From NCBI RefSeq assembly GCF_002994745.2, contig NC_037090.1, positions 26,339,501-26,403,500 on the forward strand: DNA of 64,000 nt, read 5' to 3'. The notes beneath the pieces are model-generated. The model worked only from the letters and a program-made list of their open reading frames with translations. It did no database searches and was not told the origin of the DNA. Position numbers and translations under genes: made by a program. Below are positions 1-10,318 of the stretch, piece by piece. How positions within the stretch are numbered: the stretch's first letter is position 1; the number at the start of each line of letters is the position of its first letter. This stretch comes from Rosa chinensis. Taxonomy: Eukaryota; Streptophyta; Magnoliopsida; Rosales; Rosaceae.

Positions 1-481
1 ATAAGGAAGTGTCACTAGGAGTTAATTGAAATCTGTCTGCAGTTGTAAAATGAATAAATACATTTCACCATCTGTGTGTCTTGAAAATGAATGTCTAAAC
101 TCAAATGGAGGCCTAATATATGCAAATAGGAAGTCAGTTTTCTTAAAAAGGCACGTCCTATCTTGAAGTACAAAAAATGCTTGGTTACTGTCAATAATAA
201 AAATTCCTACCAATCAGATATTGAAAAATATGTTACTTTTCCTACATGGCTATTGTATCAGCAATGAGGAAGGCTTTACATAGAACTATGCAGAGTAAGA
301 CTGGTGCCTCTTTGAAACTATTGTCGCTTAGCCATATTGAAATAAAAAGCTTGACAGAAATTTCTAATACAAGGCATAACATTCTAGCTCAATCTATAGC
401 TGAAATAGATATTGTATCTAACATGTCACTTATAAAAATAAAATTACGTTTCATATGTATTAGTATCATCATATACAATAC
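1..481 (-). other. Intron 1 of helper NLR copy A (3' end off the window)
   Basis: The minus-strand donor is AAAG|GTATTG at 482/481. The sequence to its left aligns with the 431-base intron 1 of copy B (23564-23994), for example TGTCTGCAGTTGT near 33-46 against about 23615. By that alignment the acceptor and exon 2 lie about 20 bases beyond base 1. Open frames here on either strand are incidental. Confidence 0.75.
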
Positions 482-1118
482 CTTTGACCTCTGCATCTTG
501 GCACAACTTTGTTGCCAGTGTAGTTTTTCCACATCCTCCAGGAGCAGTAATTATCACCATCGAAACTCCGTCAGTAAAGAGTTTCTTCTTCAATTCCCAC
601 AAAGGCACATCCAATCCAACCGTAATTGTTGGAGGCTCAGGCACAGCACACCACCCTTGAATTTTTTCAGACTGATTGTTCTGTATCACACAATTCCCTT
701 CAATTCTCTGCACGACATTCTCAATGTTCCTCACTGAAACCAATGCCTTCTTCACATCCCTTATTCCCTGCACTTTGAGTATCCCCAACAATCTTTGAAG
801 TGACTTGCTCAATTTAACAAGCCGGCTGCCATACTTATACTGCTTGAGCCTGCTCGCTTTCGAGCACTTGCGAATAAGCTCCACTCCTTCCCCCATTTCC
901 ACTCTAAGATTCTCTAGTTCCTCCCCTTGACCACCCAATTCCTTCTCACACTCTGCCATCTCTTTGATCAGTGGTTCCAAAGAGTCCAGAGTGGATTTGA
1001 TATCCCCGAGTTGGGGTTTGAACTGCTCCTTCACTTGCTTAACAGAATCACACAGCGTCCAAAATGTTACTGACAAACCCGCTCCTCCTATCAATGCCAC
1101 TGCCATTACATAACACAC
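482..1118 (-). CDS. NRG1-type helper NLR, copy A: RPW8 domain and P-loop exon (partial gene)
   Basis: This is the first large coding exon of an RPW8-NLR (helper NLR, RNL). The RPW8 four-helix region fills about the first 145 residues, starting with a hydrophobic stretch (ALIGGAGLSVTFW). It is followed by the linker and the NB-ARC P-loop APGGCGKTTLA. In the family, RPW8 domains insert in the plasma membrane when the helper oligomerises downstream of sensor NLRs with EDS1/SAG101. It is clearly a duplicate of copy B, with a three-residue gap (VKEQFKPQ against VKDQILIFKPQ). No stop or frameshift is visible. An ATG at 1118 or 1106 could start it, but a better start may be made by splicing: acceptor GGCAG|TGGCATTG at 1100/1099 joined to the donor at 1219/1218 gives M-A-L-I-G-G-A-G, close to the N-terminus I recall for this family. 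Whether the gene is whole cannot be judged, because the rest is outside. Confidence 0.85.
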
Positions 1119-1218
1119 GCCAAAATCAGCAAAACTTTACAGAAGAAAATTTAAAAGAGTTAATCGCATATTCGCATTTGGAACCAGAGAAACAATAAGA
1201 TTGTCGCTTCATTCTTAC
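1100..1218 (-). other. Predicted 5' intron of copy A (splits the start codon)
   Basis: The minus-strand donor CAA|GTAAGA (exon ends at 1219) and acceptor ATGGCAG|TGG (exon resumes at 1099) bound a 119-base AT-rich stretch. Joining them turns ..CAA+TGG.. into an ATG in frame with the RPW8 exon. Copy B has the same arrangement (24622-24754). This is inferred from sequence only. Confidence 0.5.
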
Positions 1219-1333
1219 TTGTTAGTATCGTCACAATCAAATGCTTTCGTAGATAACAACGAATATTATTTCTTGCACAATGAGCAAAAGAGTGCTGCGT
1301 TGTTTGAAATCTCCCTCTCTAGCAGTCGATTTG

Positions 1334-1341
1334 TTTAAATA
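1334..1341 (-). promoter_or_regulatory. TATA-like box of helper NLR copy A
   Basis: TATTTAAA on the minus strand lies about 22 bases upstream of a conserved GGAGATTTCAAA stretch. In copy B, TATAAG sits about 25 bases from the same stretch, so the core promoter position looks shared. The start site would lie near 1305-1315. Confidence 0.4.
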
Positions 1342-1342
1342 G

Positions 1343-1869
1343 AGCTTCTTCAGTTTGACGCGGTTGTTGAATAGAGTCAACAGATGGTCAGATACTCTGT
1401 TTTTTCGTGAAAAATGAAAATTACAGGAAAGGAAATAACCGATCGGGCTCCTGGTAAATTCTTTGTGAGTACTAGGGCCGCGTATACGTTAGAACTTGGA
1501 ACCTAGTATTTGAGCCGCGTTGTTTGGGCCAATTATTGGAATAAAAAGTGTTCTTAAATGAGAGTCGCGATCCTTAGTTTAAAAAAAAAAAAAAAAAATG
1601 AGAGTCGCGATCCAATCAAGTTTGGAAATTCATTTCTCCCACATGAGTGCTTGAGTAGAATTATACAATGGAGAGACCGATGCTTAAACCCGGAGAAAGA
1701 TATAGACAATTTTGTGTAATAGAGTTCATGAGCCAATTAATTATGTTCTTCTACCAAAATAAATAGTCTGTTGCTTTATGAACAATAAAACAACCAATAT
1801 TTCGATGGAAAACAGCATTGCTCTTTCATTGCTAACTCTGGGCACTACAATTATTGATTTATTAGTTCA
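1343..1869. other. Intergenic, no gene seen
   Basis: Upstream flank of copy A. It holds an A16 tract at about 1581-1597 flanked by repeats of ATGAGAGTCGCGATCC (about 1559 and 1599), perhaps a small poly(A)-linked duplication. No coding signal was recognised. Confidence 0.5.
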
Positions 1870-2400
1870 TTAAATAAATAAAAGTTGGCCTTTACAGATA
1901 TTTTATTTAAGAGAACCTTATGGTGCAAGGAAAATTACACCAGGAGCACCATGTACGTATGAGACTCCATTATTCTGTGGATTAATTCTCCCGATTGAAG
2001 TAAATTTGTATTTTTGAGTTGTAGACCAAAACAAGTTTCAAACTTGGGACTAGGATGGAATAACAAATACTTTTCCTCATTCTTATATAATTTAGATTAT
2101 GTAATTGGCCAAAAGCTTAACACTTTTAAGGTTATTTTGATGAATTTTATAAGAATGATGTTGCAAAATCAACCTAAAAGATGTACAATTTGGATCGTAA
2201 ATTTGCACTGTAGTGAGGGCGCTCTCACTTTTATTGTAAGACACTTAATTTGAAAAGGTTGGTATGAGAGAAAAGCCTTTCTAAAGATGATGGCGATTTA
2301 GGACCTCGTCACCAAACTAGTTATCAAAACCAACACTCTGTTACGCCAAATCATGATAAGAAATGACTCGGCAAGAAAGCAAAAATGTTTAATCAAATCA
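1870..2400 (+). repeat. Inter-NLR repeat block, copy 1 (diverged)
   Basis: This matches other blocks at 3930-4660, 27895-27975, 31080-31960 and 32360-33620. Examples are GGATTAATTCTCCC...GAAGTAAATTTGTATTT near 1980 (compare 27930) and AAAGATGATGGCGAT...ACCTCGTCACC near 2284 (compare 3954 and 32712). The frame that is open at 3954 is stopped here by TAG after five codons. Confidence 0.55.
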
Positions 2401-2719
2401 ACACATTAATTTGTATATATATGGAGGGATACAATTTGCATGATATGTTAGAAGATGTTTATGTTTTTTTTATTATTTTTTTTTATAATCAATGGTGAGA
2501 TTAAGAAGTATGACAACTTGAATAGAAATACGGTTTTACATGGATTGGTACGTTAGAAGTGTCATGGGAGCATTCATGGAATGTAATTGGCTAATTGCAT
2601 GCCGATACATGTTAACCTTGTTAACATTATTTTCTTGAAATTCATCATTCGTAGAGCATGATTTTTAGAATGTTTTCAATTAACATATTAATAAACAACT
2701 CATATACAACAACTAGTCT
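2401..2719. other. AT-rich intergenic, no gene seen
   Basis: AT-rich with T-runs near 2465-2485. No open frame or recognisable element. Confidence 0.5.
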
Positions 2720-2800
2720 ATTGTGAGTCAAACTCATGACCTCCCACTTATAAAATGGAGACTTATGCCACTAGACCAAATGATATTGGACACATATTAT
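2720..2800 (-). mobile_element. tRNA-derived SINE-like fragment
   Basis: Read on the minus strand this resembles the RNA polymerase III promoter of plant SINEs. An A-box-like TGGTCTAGTGG (2768-2778) is followed by GTGGGAGGTCATGAG and a B-box-like GAGTTTGACTC (2725-2735). The spacing suits a tRNA-derived head. The tail is not defined and no target duplication was found, so it is probably an old fragment. Confidence 0.45.
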
Positions 2801-3028
2801 CGAAACCTTGAACTCACTTCATTTATATGAATTTTGTTGTTTTCTAATTTTCAAAAATCGTAAAAAAAAAAAATAGTGTCTTGATTTTTGAGTTTCTTTA
2901 GTTCAAAAAAGTATTTAAAAATAATTATTAGAAGGTGGAAAAAATTTGGTCTGAAATTAAGAACATGCGTCTTTAGCCAAAAATCACGTGCTATAATTTA
3001 CAATTTTTTTGTGAAAATCATGGTATGA

Positions 3029-3060
<32 letters not shown>

Positions 3061-3189
3061 TGAGAAAGTCATTGGATGAATAGTTTTTTTTTTTAAAGTA
3101 ATTTTCTTTTTTCACCTTGAGAATACAAAATTCTTTATCTAATATTATAAATTACTAATCCAAGTTTAAGTAATTATAGATAATTAGAA
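2801..3189. other. AT-rich spacer with (TA)n microsatellite
   Basis: Non-coding. It contains a (TA)n run of about 28 bases at 3033-3060. Nothing else recognised. Confidence 0.6.
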
Positions 3190-3796
3190 CTTAGTATGAC
3201 ACCAATAGTTAAGATGATGTCATATATATACAATTTTCACATTCTCACTTTTAAGGCCCAATGCAGATTGTGTCGTGCCCCCAGAGTGATAGAGGCGAAT
3301 TGGCATTCCCCATTGATTGGTTGGGTTCAGATTAATTCTGATGGAACTTGGAAGCATGATGATGGAGTTGGAGGTTATGGACATTAGGGATCATATGGCA
3401 TGGGACATTTTCTTGGAGCTTTTGCTTTTAATCTTGAGATTTCTAGTTCCATTGCGGTAGAAGTGATGGCTGTGATTAAGGCAATTGAGCTGGCATGGGT
3501 TCGTGATTGGAAACACATATGGCTTGAAGTTGACTATTCTCTTATTCTGTAATTTATTAAGTCTCCTTTGTTGGTCTCTGGCAACTTCATATTAGATGGC
3601 TCAATTGCTTGTACCAGATTTCTCAAATGACTATTCATATATCACATATTTTTCGTGAAGGTAATAAGATAGCTGATGCTTTGGTGAATTATGGTACGAC
3701 TTCTCCTAATATGGTGCGGTGGGATGCTCCTCCATCTTTTATTTTATCGCATTGTTAGAGTGACCAATTAGGTATTCCTCAATTTCGGTTACGATA
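3190..3796 (+). pseudogene. LINE-type RNase H (RVT_3) relic
   Basis: A broken plus-strand reading shows the plant non-LTR RNase H domain. INSDGTWKHDDGVGGYG carries the first catalytic Asp, then comes GAFAFNLEISSS...AVEVMAVIKAIELAW with the Glu region, then a late REGNKIADAL motif. Several stops interrupt it, for example at 3385 and near 3550, and at least one frameshift. Upstream reverse transcriptase is missing, so this is the 3' end of a dead LINE. It shares the domain, not obvious identity, with the relic at 19.1-20.2 kb. Confidence 0.75.
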
Positions 3797-3929
3797 GCTT
3801 GTTTTTTTTTCTTTGCTTTTGTAGGGAGGTTTGGTTTGGTCCCCCTCTTAAGTTGCTACTTTTCTTCTTACTTTTTTAATAAATTCAAATAATTCACCTA
3901 AAATAAAAATTAAAAAAGAATATAAAAAA
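3797..3929. other. LINE 3' flank, non-coding
   Basis: AT-rich with A-rich runs, probably the LINE 3' untranslated end. No clear poly(A) tail plus target duplication. Confidence 0.35.
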
Positions 3930-4660
3930 AAAATTGGCATGAGAGAATAGAAGATGATGGCGATCGAGTACCTTGTCACCATGGTTGATAAACTGGTTAT
4001 CCAAACCCTCATCTTTTACGCCAAGCTAGTCATGAGTGATCATGACAAGAAATGGTTGCGTAAGAGGGCATACGAGTTTTCTCAAATTCACACACAAATA
4101 TTTATGAATGGATCCTTTCCGTGAAGTGTTTCTTCGAATTTTATTTCGTCCTTGTAATTATTACGTACGTGCACGTTGGTATCTATGATCTTGTGCGACT
4201 ATGAATCTTCCAAGCAGATATAGCCAAGTCTACTAGCCAGTCTGCAAACGTAGAACTCTTGAAATGGTGAGGTAATATTGGTGAATTAGTATCGCATTTC
4301 AGTTGTGTAAAGTGTAAACCCTGTCGTCCGCACACGGGGCAAGAGATTTTCCTATGAAAACGTCATAATGTCATATAACAAATTAATGTTTGGTCCTAGT
4401 CGAAAAAACAAATTAATGTTTAGTAATTTACCTTCCAAAGTAGTAGATACTTCATTCCACTGACCTAGGATTTGGAAGCAACTTCAAAAACATGCATATC
4501 CGAATTGTTCAAGTCAATAGTGTATATCCAAGCAACAAAAAATCATACGAGCGAACCTTATATTGTAATAATCGGTGTGCAGATTAATTAGAAGTCAAGA
4601 GAATTGCCAAGATTAATCAACCATTAATTGAAATATAATATGGTATCCATCACTTTCTTC
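3930..4660 (+). repeat. Inter-NLR repeat block, copy 2 (5' part)
   Basis: This aligns in the same order with blocks at 31080-31960 and 32680-33250. The shared landmarks are GACAAGAAATGG.TGCGTAAG, AGAAATGGTGAGGTAAT-like, ACCCTGTCGT, TGACCTAG.ATT and CGAATTGTTCAAGTCAA. It is cut by the hAT element at 4670 and appears to resume at 6360. Confidence 0.6.
3954..4124 (+). CDS. Hypothetical 56-residue open frame in the repeat block
   Basis: ATGATGGCG opens a 56-codon frame ending TGA at 4122. It begins MMAIEYLVTMVDKLVIQTLI and has a basic DKKWLRKRAY segment. The two other alignable copies of this frame are broken: TAG after five codons near 2298, and TAA near 32752. I do not recognise the product. 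An exon fragment of a duplicated gene is as likely as a real small protein. Confidence 0.25.
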   Translation: MMAIEYLVTMVDKLVIQTLIFYAKLVMSDHDKKWLRKRAYEFSQIHTQIFMNGSFP

Positions 4661-4669
4661 TTATCCTAG

Positions 4670-6165
4670 CAGGGCCGGCTCTCAAGCTGTGCAACATGAG
4701 CGACAGCACAGGGCCCCTAATTGAGAGGGCCCCAAATTTTTTTTTTTTTTTGGTTTTATATATATATTAATATATATTAATAATTATAAATAATATAAAA
4801 TAGGCCCCCCATGGTCCTCTACTCCTCTTGCTACGTTCACCTGATACCCTCTTTAGAGGGCCCAATTTTTTTAATAGTTTTATATTTAATAAATAAATAT
4901 TAAAACCTTCAGATGATGTGAAATTAGGTGCCTACCTCTCTCTCTATCCAGCCACACAAAGTCACAAACACAACCAAACTTTATCCTCCTCTTTTTTCTG
5001 CGTTCTGTGAGTCTCTAACCTCTGTCTCTCCTCTCTTCTCCTCAATTCTCATCGATCAGTCGACCTCAGTACCTCTCTATCCAGCCACTCAGGTATGATT
5101 GAATCAAATTAATCAATGTTTGCTGTGTTATTTACTCGGTCCCGTAATGATTCTTTGATGGGTTATTCCTAATGGTTTGATCTGGGTTTGATTTGGTTTC
5201 CAGATTACAAAGGTCTAGGTCAGTAGGCCATCAAGCAATTTTGTGGGATTCTGGAATTGAGAAATTGGAGAAGTCGAGCAGTGAACAAACTCAGAGTCAC
5301 AGACTATGATTTGAGTTCAAGGAATCAGGTTCCCTCCTTCACATTGATTTGCTAATTTTGCTTGAATTGTCTGGGGATGTTGCTTGAATTGATTTGCTAA
5401 AATTTAGAAGCATGCCTCCTAAAAGAAAATGTTTATCTGGACATGCAAAACGCTTAAAGAAGAAAAAAATGCAGAGTTGGTTAATTCTTTAAGGGGAAGT
5501 CTTGATAGGTTCATTAGTAGAGAATCAGAAGGTTTGGGTGGGCATTTAGTTAATGAAGTGGCAGAAGAGCACACTGATAGGGAAGATAATGTGGAAGAGC
5601 ACACTGATGGCAATGTAGTTGTCGATAATTTGGGTCATGATTGAATTTCTTACAGGAAAGGAATACTTGCCCAATTGTTAGACTTGCATATCGAATATTG
5701 TTAACTGTGCCTGTTACTGTTGCTTCAGCTGAGAGGAGTTTTTCCAAGTTAAAGTTATTGAAGTCTTATTTGCGATCAACTATGTCACAAGAAAGGCTAA
5801 ATGGACTTGCTTTGATTTCTATTGAGAACGAATATCTTGGAAAAATCAATTGTGATAAGCTAATTGATCAGTTTGCAGGTAAGAAGGCAAGGAGATGGAT
5901 TTTCAAATGAATATCAATCAACACTGCTAGAATGTGTTATTTTGAGGGTTTCAGATCAAAGCATCTTTTTGTAATTATTTTTTGCTGCAAACTTTATGTT
6001 TGTATTGAATATTTAGCCTCTTTTGTGGGCTCATCTAATGATATATATTGATCATGGTTATTTGATTTTACATTGTGTGTTTGTTCAAGTATAAATTTCA
6101 TATAAGATTGAAGCTTGGAGGGCCGTATCTTAAACTTTCGCACAGGGGTACTCAAGCAAATTAAG
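4670..6165 (+). mobile_element. Internally deleted hAT element (DUF4371/TTF type)
   Basis: It starts CAGGGCCGGCTC, the inverse of the GGGCCGGCCCTG that ends the element at 52.1-54.6 kb, and is followed by the family-like sequence ACAGGGCCCC. It contains only the first and last parts of a transposase. The 3' end is recognisable to about GAGGGCCGTATC...CACAGGGG (6118-6155) but lacks a clean terminal repeat. It lies inside the repeat block, whose two halves flank it. A classic non-autonomous derivative. Confidence 0.7.
5412..5910 (+). pseudogene. hAT transposase relic: N-terminus joined to C-terminal dimerisation domain
   Basis: From ATG 5412 the frame gives MPPKRKCLSGHAKR and a lysine run. It shifts at an A7 run near 5465 into NAELVNSLRGSLDRFISRES, the N-terminal pattern typical of this hAT group. 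After a stop near 5642 the last part resumes, with CPIVRLAYRILLTVPVTVAS and AERSFSKLKLLKSYLRSTM. This is the hAT C-terminal dimerisation domain. The whole catalytic middle and TTF/DUF4371 region is missing, so it cannot transpose itself. Confidence 0.8.
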
Positions 6166-6359
6166 GTGGGCGTAGGTTCCAGAAGTCTTGCCGTTGATTA
6201 ATTAGGACATTTGGAAAGGGAAAGCTGGACAGGTTAATTATGCTTTCTCGATCGTCCGGTTATGCTTTTGTGCTTTATGTTTTTGGTTTTACGAACATGG
6301 ATTTGATCCTGGAGACCTAATTTGTAGTTGTTATAGTATGATGGGATTCATTTGAAATG
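6166..6359. other. Short spacer
   Basis: Between the hAT element and the resumed repeat block. No feature seen. Confidence 0.4.
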
Positions 6360-6660
6360 GCACCTTGTTTCATTAAAGAAAAGGTGGTAGAGCAAGTAGC
6401 AAGCTACGCCAATATGCATATATGCATGGTAGCTAATCAGAGTAAGTACGTACGTGCCCTGCTATGTCAATCTTAGCTTCGAATTCGTTGTTTCAATGTT
6501 TGCAGTGTGCTGTACTTTTAAGTCAGCTTCCTCTAAACTTCTAAAGTCAGCTTTCTTGATCTTGGATCACCAACGTAGAAATCTTTATAACGCCACCAGC
6601 TAGTTTCACTCCCGCATTTTCTTTTAGGTTTTATACATGATCAATCTTTGGACCACGTAC
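6360..6660 (+). repeat. Inter-NLR repeat block, copy 2 (3' part)
   Basis: GGTAGAGCA, AATATGCAT.TATGCAT, TTTCAATGTTTGCA.TGTGCTG and later pieces match 31630-31760. This part leads directly into the RPW8 relic at 6663. Confidence 0.5.
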
Positions 6661-6662
6661 TA

Positions 6663-6800
6663 CAGTCTCTAAATCCCTGACCGAAGCCACAGTCGTCTCG
6701 TTGGTTTACTTGTTTCCTGCACGTTCAGTATGTTCAACAGTTTCTGAAAAGATTTATCCAATATTGCAAGAAGCTGACTGCCGTACTTATGCTTTTCTCT
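6663..6800 (-). pseudogene. Scrap of an RPW8-NLR exon 1
   Basis: The plus-strand text CCGAAGCCACAGTCGTC..., GTTTCCTGCACGTTCAGTAT, GTTCAACAGTTTCTGAAAAG and GAAGCTGACTGCCGTACTTA matches copy A at about 728-840. That segment encodes VKKALVSVRN back to YKYGSRLVKL on the minus strand. Identity is moderate, with indels and stops. It is the remains of a third helper NLR gene in the same orientation as A and B. Confidence 0.65.
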
Positions 6801-7768
6801 AATATAGAAAACAGTATCTACTTGCAACTTATGTCCAACTTGAGATGGGTAAGTTTGTTAAGACCATCAGACTTCAAGTTTCCAACTTTAAGACTGTGTG
6901 TTAATTATCAGAGATCCAGAGCACCAATGTGCACTTGCACCAATAGAAAGTGGAATAACATCAAGTGTACTATTTGGTTATTAAGAAAAAAATTGACTAC
7001 AAATATGAAGGGCTGAGATCACCTAATAGGTGCTGGGTCACCTGCACTGCCTGTACATCAACGAATTTTCAGAACCTGCTGAAGTTTTAGGTAGAGCCAT
7101 AGAAGTATATTAGAAGTTGCTTGATGGCAACCTTTTTGCAAGGCCAGATTTGATATTTTCAGTGCTCAAGGCGAACTAAAAATGGGAGGCTCGTATTTTT
7201 TTATTATCAATATGGATGTGTATCTTTTTTGAAATGGTACCTTTTTTCTTTTTTTTTCTTTTTTGTAGAAGAGATTGTTCATTTACTGGTGGTTCTAGTT
7301 GGACATCTAAATTTCATATTTGGATCTCCATCTTTTTTCAATTATCAATAGAGTTTGTCAACTCATATGAAAAGACAAATAAGGACAAAACGAGAGGAAA
7401 AAAAAAACAAATACTCTTCTTACCTCCCCGATTTATTTATTTTTTTTGGGAATTTCCTTATATTACATACCTATTTACTTTATAATTTACCTAAACAATT
7501 AAGTAAAAATAATTAATTTCTATACATGATCTCATCACTTAATACAAAAGTAAATTCAAAACAATTTGATTTGAAATTTCTTTAAACAATCTGATTTATT
7601 CAATAGTTTGGTATAGTTATTACTGTTTAAGATCCATGGTAAACTCCTTTTAATTTACTTTAATCGATATGTCTTTAAGAACCAAAACTTTTCTAGAACC
7701 ATCCATATTGCAAAACAAACAGAAAATCTATGATCTGGATTAACAGAAAAATATTTGTAATGTCTACT
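6801..7768. other. AT-rich intergenic, no gene seen
   Basis: No coding signal beyond short frames. T-rich runs lie near 7196-7265. Copia element 1 follows. Confidence 0.5.
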
Positions 7769-7968
7769 TGTTCGGCTCTCCAAGTATCACTTTCTGGAAG
7801 GAAATATCAGAGATATTCTCGGAGATATCTTCGTAGATATCCAATCATTGTACGATTATGTTTCTATATACAACTCTAATTCTATGTTTGTAATCCTCTA
7901 TATAAAGAGGCCCCTATTATCAATGAAAGACACATCAAATCTCTCATAAATATCGATTCCCTAAAACA
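7769..7968 (+). repeat. Left LTR of Copia 1
   Basis: From TGTTCGGCTC to about CCTAAAACA. The core from AGAGATATTCTCGGAGATAT to ATGAAAGACACA matches the right LTR closely. A TATA box CTATATAAAGAGGC lies near 7900. The primer-binding region ATTATTAGCACGAAAT follows at about 7970. Confidence 0.7.
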
Positions 7969-8197
7969 CATTATTAGCACGAAATCGTAACCCTAAAACC
8001 CTAATTTCGTAGACTTTAAACCCTAGCAACCACCGCCGCACATCTTGAAGCCCCCAATCCCAGGAACCCAGAACCAGTGGCGAGACCCCCAGAACCGGCC
8101 ACCAGAAGTCTCTAGACACTTGCGTTAGCCTCGCTAGCAGACAGCCCCAGCATGCCCCCCGGGCCCCTCCAAGACCCCTCACTTGCGTGCGCCTGTC

Positions 8198-8640
8198 GAC
8201 AGCCTCCGCAAGCCCTGTCGACATATCACGCATCAGCGCCGACTCCTACGCACAGCCCTCGCACACAGCATAACTAGTTAGCCTCGCTAGCTGTCAATAT
8301 CTGTCGACAGTCTCGCTCAAGCTCCTGTCGAGCCCTGCCGATACCCCCGCGCGCGCACCTTTTGACAGCCTCCGCAATCCTTATCGACATCTATCGACAG
8401 ATCACGCATCAGCGCCGACCCCTGCGTGCAGCCCTTGCACACAGCCTCGCTAGCTGTGGATATTTGTCGACAGTCTCGCTTAAGCTCCTGCCGAGACCTG
8501 CCGACATCAGCGCGCGCACCCTTTGACAGCCTCCGTAAGCCCCTGCCGACACCTGCCAACGCTAGCGCAAGCCCCTCTCGACATCCCAGCGCCAACCCTC
8601 GGAGGCTCTTCAACAGCACCTCGGAATCTCCTCGATAGCC
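8198..8640 (+). repeat. GC-rich tandem repeat (about 165 bp) in the Copia 1 leader
   Basis: The phrase GACAGCCTCCG recurs at 8198, 8364 and 8525. Between these points the same series repeats: CGACATATCACGCATCAGCG, GCCTCGCTAGCTG and TCGACAGTCTCGCT. That makes two full units and a decayed third. The open frames across it are by-products of the high GC. Element 2 has a GC-rich leader in the same place but not these units. Confidence 0.7.
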
Positions 8641-9061
8641 TAGCGCAGCCCTCAGCACTAGCCTTGATCAGCCCCCACACGCCTCTGCCAACACCGTCAA
8701 CCCACCACCGCCGGCACCACCAGTTTCCCGCAATATTTTTTCGGCGACTTTTTCAACACTTTTCGAGGTATGTTTTAAAAGTTCCTGTTTTTGAAGTTTT
8801 TATTTTTTTTCTCTTCTTTTTCTCAAGGACTTGCAACCTCCCTTCTTCTTTCTTCTTCATAGGGGAGACCTAATTAAGTCGAACTGTGGGGGTTCGTGCT
8901 CACTCCAAGTTTGGAGCTTATAGAGTCCTCCAAACTTAGGGTTTGTTGAGAATAAACGATCGACCACAAACATCATTGTTTTGATCTAATCCAACCCCTC
9001 TTGGAATTGAATTTCTTGGAAGCGACTACGCTCATAAATTTTTCTTGTTTTTTTTTTCAAG

Positions 9062-9957
9062 ATGAGTAACTCGAATAAGTTGGACTTTGCTCCACTGGAG
9101 ACAACAGGTGCAGGATATCACAATGGGTTCATGATGTGCGCCAGCATCTTAAGGCTGGAGGGATTCCGATTATGATCGTTCAGCCAAGTCAGAGCTTGCT
9201 TACTCCTCAACAAGTTGCCGCTTTGGAAGCCAATAGAGCTAATTTGGAGGCAAACCAAGCAAAGGCCATCATTCTCGTTCATGACACATCACATCACAGA
9301 TACGATGTTGATCGAGAAGATTCTCTCTACCTTCCCCGTCTCTGCATTGATGATTGCTAAGAATTATTGGATTGATGTCAATGTCGGACGCATCACAAAG
9401 TTTCATGAGCTTATTGGAGCCATGAATGTAGATGAAAAACACGACATTATCTTTGTGAGGAACTATAACTCTAGACCCGTGAGAGCCAAGTCTATTCAAG
9501 AGTGTAATTATAGTCGCGCCCTTAAAGGAGGGCGCAAGGAGTGAAACCCTACGGAAAAGGATAATTCTCGACGTTCTGGTCCATATTCTCGCCCCAAAGA
9601 GGAAGGAAATCACCAAGATAGGTGTGCACGAAATCGTGGAGGTCAACATATGAAGAGAGAGGGAGACCGAGCCTCCTGCTATGGTGGTGACACCACCAAG
9701 GTTAATAGCTGTCCTAATCGCGCCCCAAAAGCACCTTGATCAAGGGAGCCTGACCATAAAGATGTTTGTTTTCGGTGTGGAGCATCCGGACATTGGGCCA
9801 AAGCTTGTAAATCATCCCAGAATGTTGCAAACGCGTACAAGATGTATCACGAAGCAAGGGAAGCAAATTACATAGAGTAAGAAGATTAAGATGGCGATCT
9901 CGATCTGAGGGTGGAAGACTTCAAAGGCCAAGATCAAGAAACTGGCGATTTTGTTTA
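9062..9957 (+). pseudogene. Copia 1 gag
   Basis: ATG 9062 begins MSNSNKLDFAPLETTGAGYH. Compared with element 2, about 200 bases are deleted near 9280 (the MNDALQNEYL to LDYNSEALRI region) and the frame changes. The nucleocapsid zinc knuckle CFRCGASGHWAKAC (CX2CX4HX4C) is intact at about 9767-9808. The acidic tail DLDLRVEDFKGQD ends near 9957. A stop (TGA at 9542) and other breaks make it a pseudogene. Confidence 0.8.
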
Positions 9958-10318
9958 AGTCTTTTATATTTTCCAAGAGATGTAGGCAATTGCCATATTA
10001 TTTTTGTAGTAAATGCTAATGGTTTAGTCTTTCTTCAAACTAGGCTCATCCAAAGTAAGTGTGACGTCTAGGAAGGTTTTGAGATAAGTGGTATTTAAGG
10101 GAGCCTTGCTCTACTAACATCTCTCTACTCACTTGGTCACATTTATTCTAGAGTTACCGAAAGAAATTAGACAACTACCATTGTTTTGCATTAGCTAGTT
10201 TATTCGATTAGATTTTCTTTGGTTAAAGAGATAATGATGTAATTCCGTTGGCTTATTAATAAAAGTTGAGTTCTTTTTATTATGACTCCTTTCTAATTAT
10301 GAGCTTTTTCCTTTAGGA
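9958..10318 (+). other. Conserved gag-pol spacer of Copia 1
   Basis: A 360-base non-coding stretch separates gag from pol, and element 2 has a matching one (45829-46187). It ends with a pyrimidine-rich tract and CTTTAG|GAATGGATTC just before the pol ATG, which looks like a splice acceptor. Confidence 0.55.

Noticed and set aside
246..737. 163-codon plus-strand frame
   Set aside because: It lies across intron 1 and the antisense of the RPW8 exon of copy A and has no domain.
2720..2800. Functional tRNA gene
   Set aside because: Only box-like A and B motifs are present. I could not fit a cloverleaf, so a SINE fragment is the better call.
8317..8873. Several frames of 70-116 codons on both strands
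   Set aside because: They run through GC-rich tandem repeats in the Copia 1 leader and are absent from the sister element.
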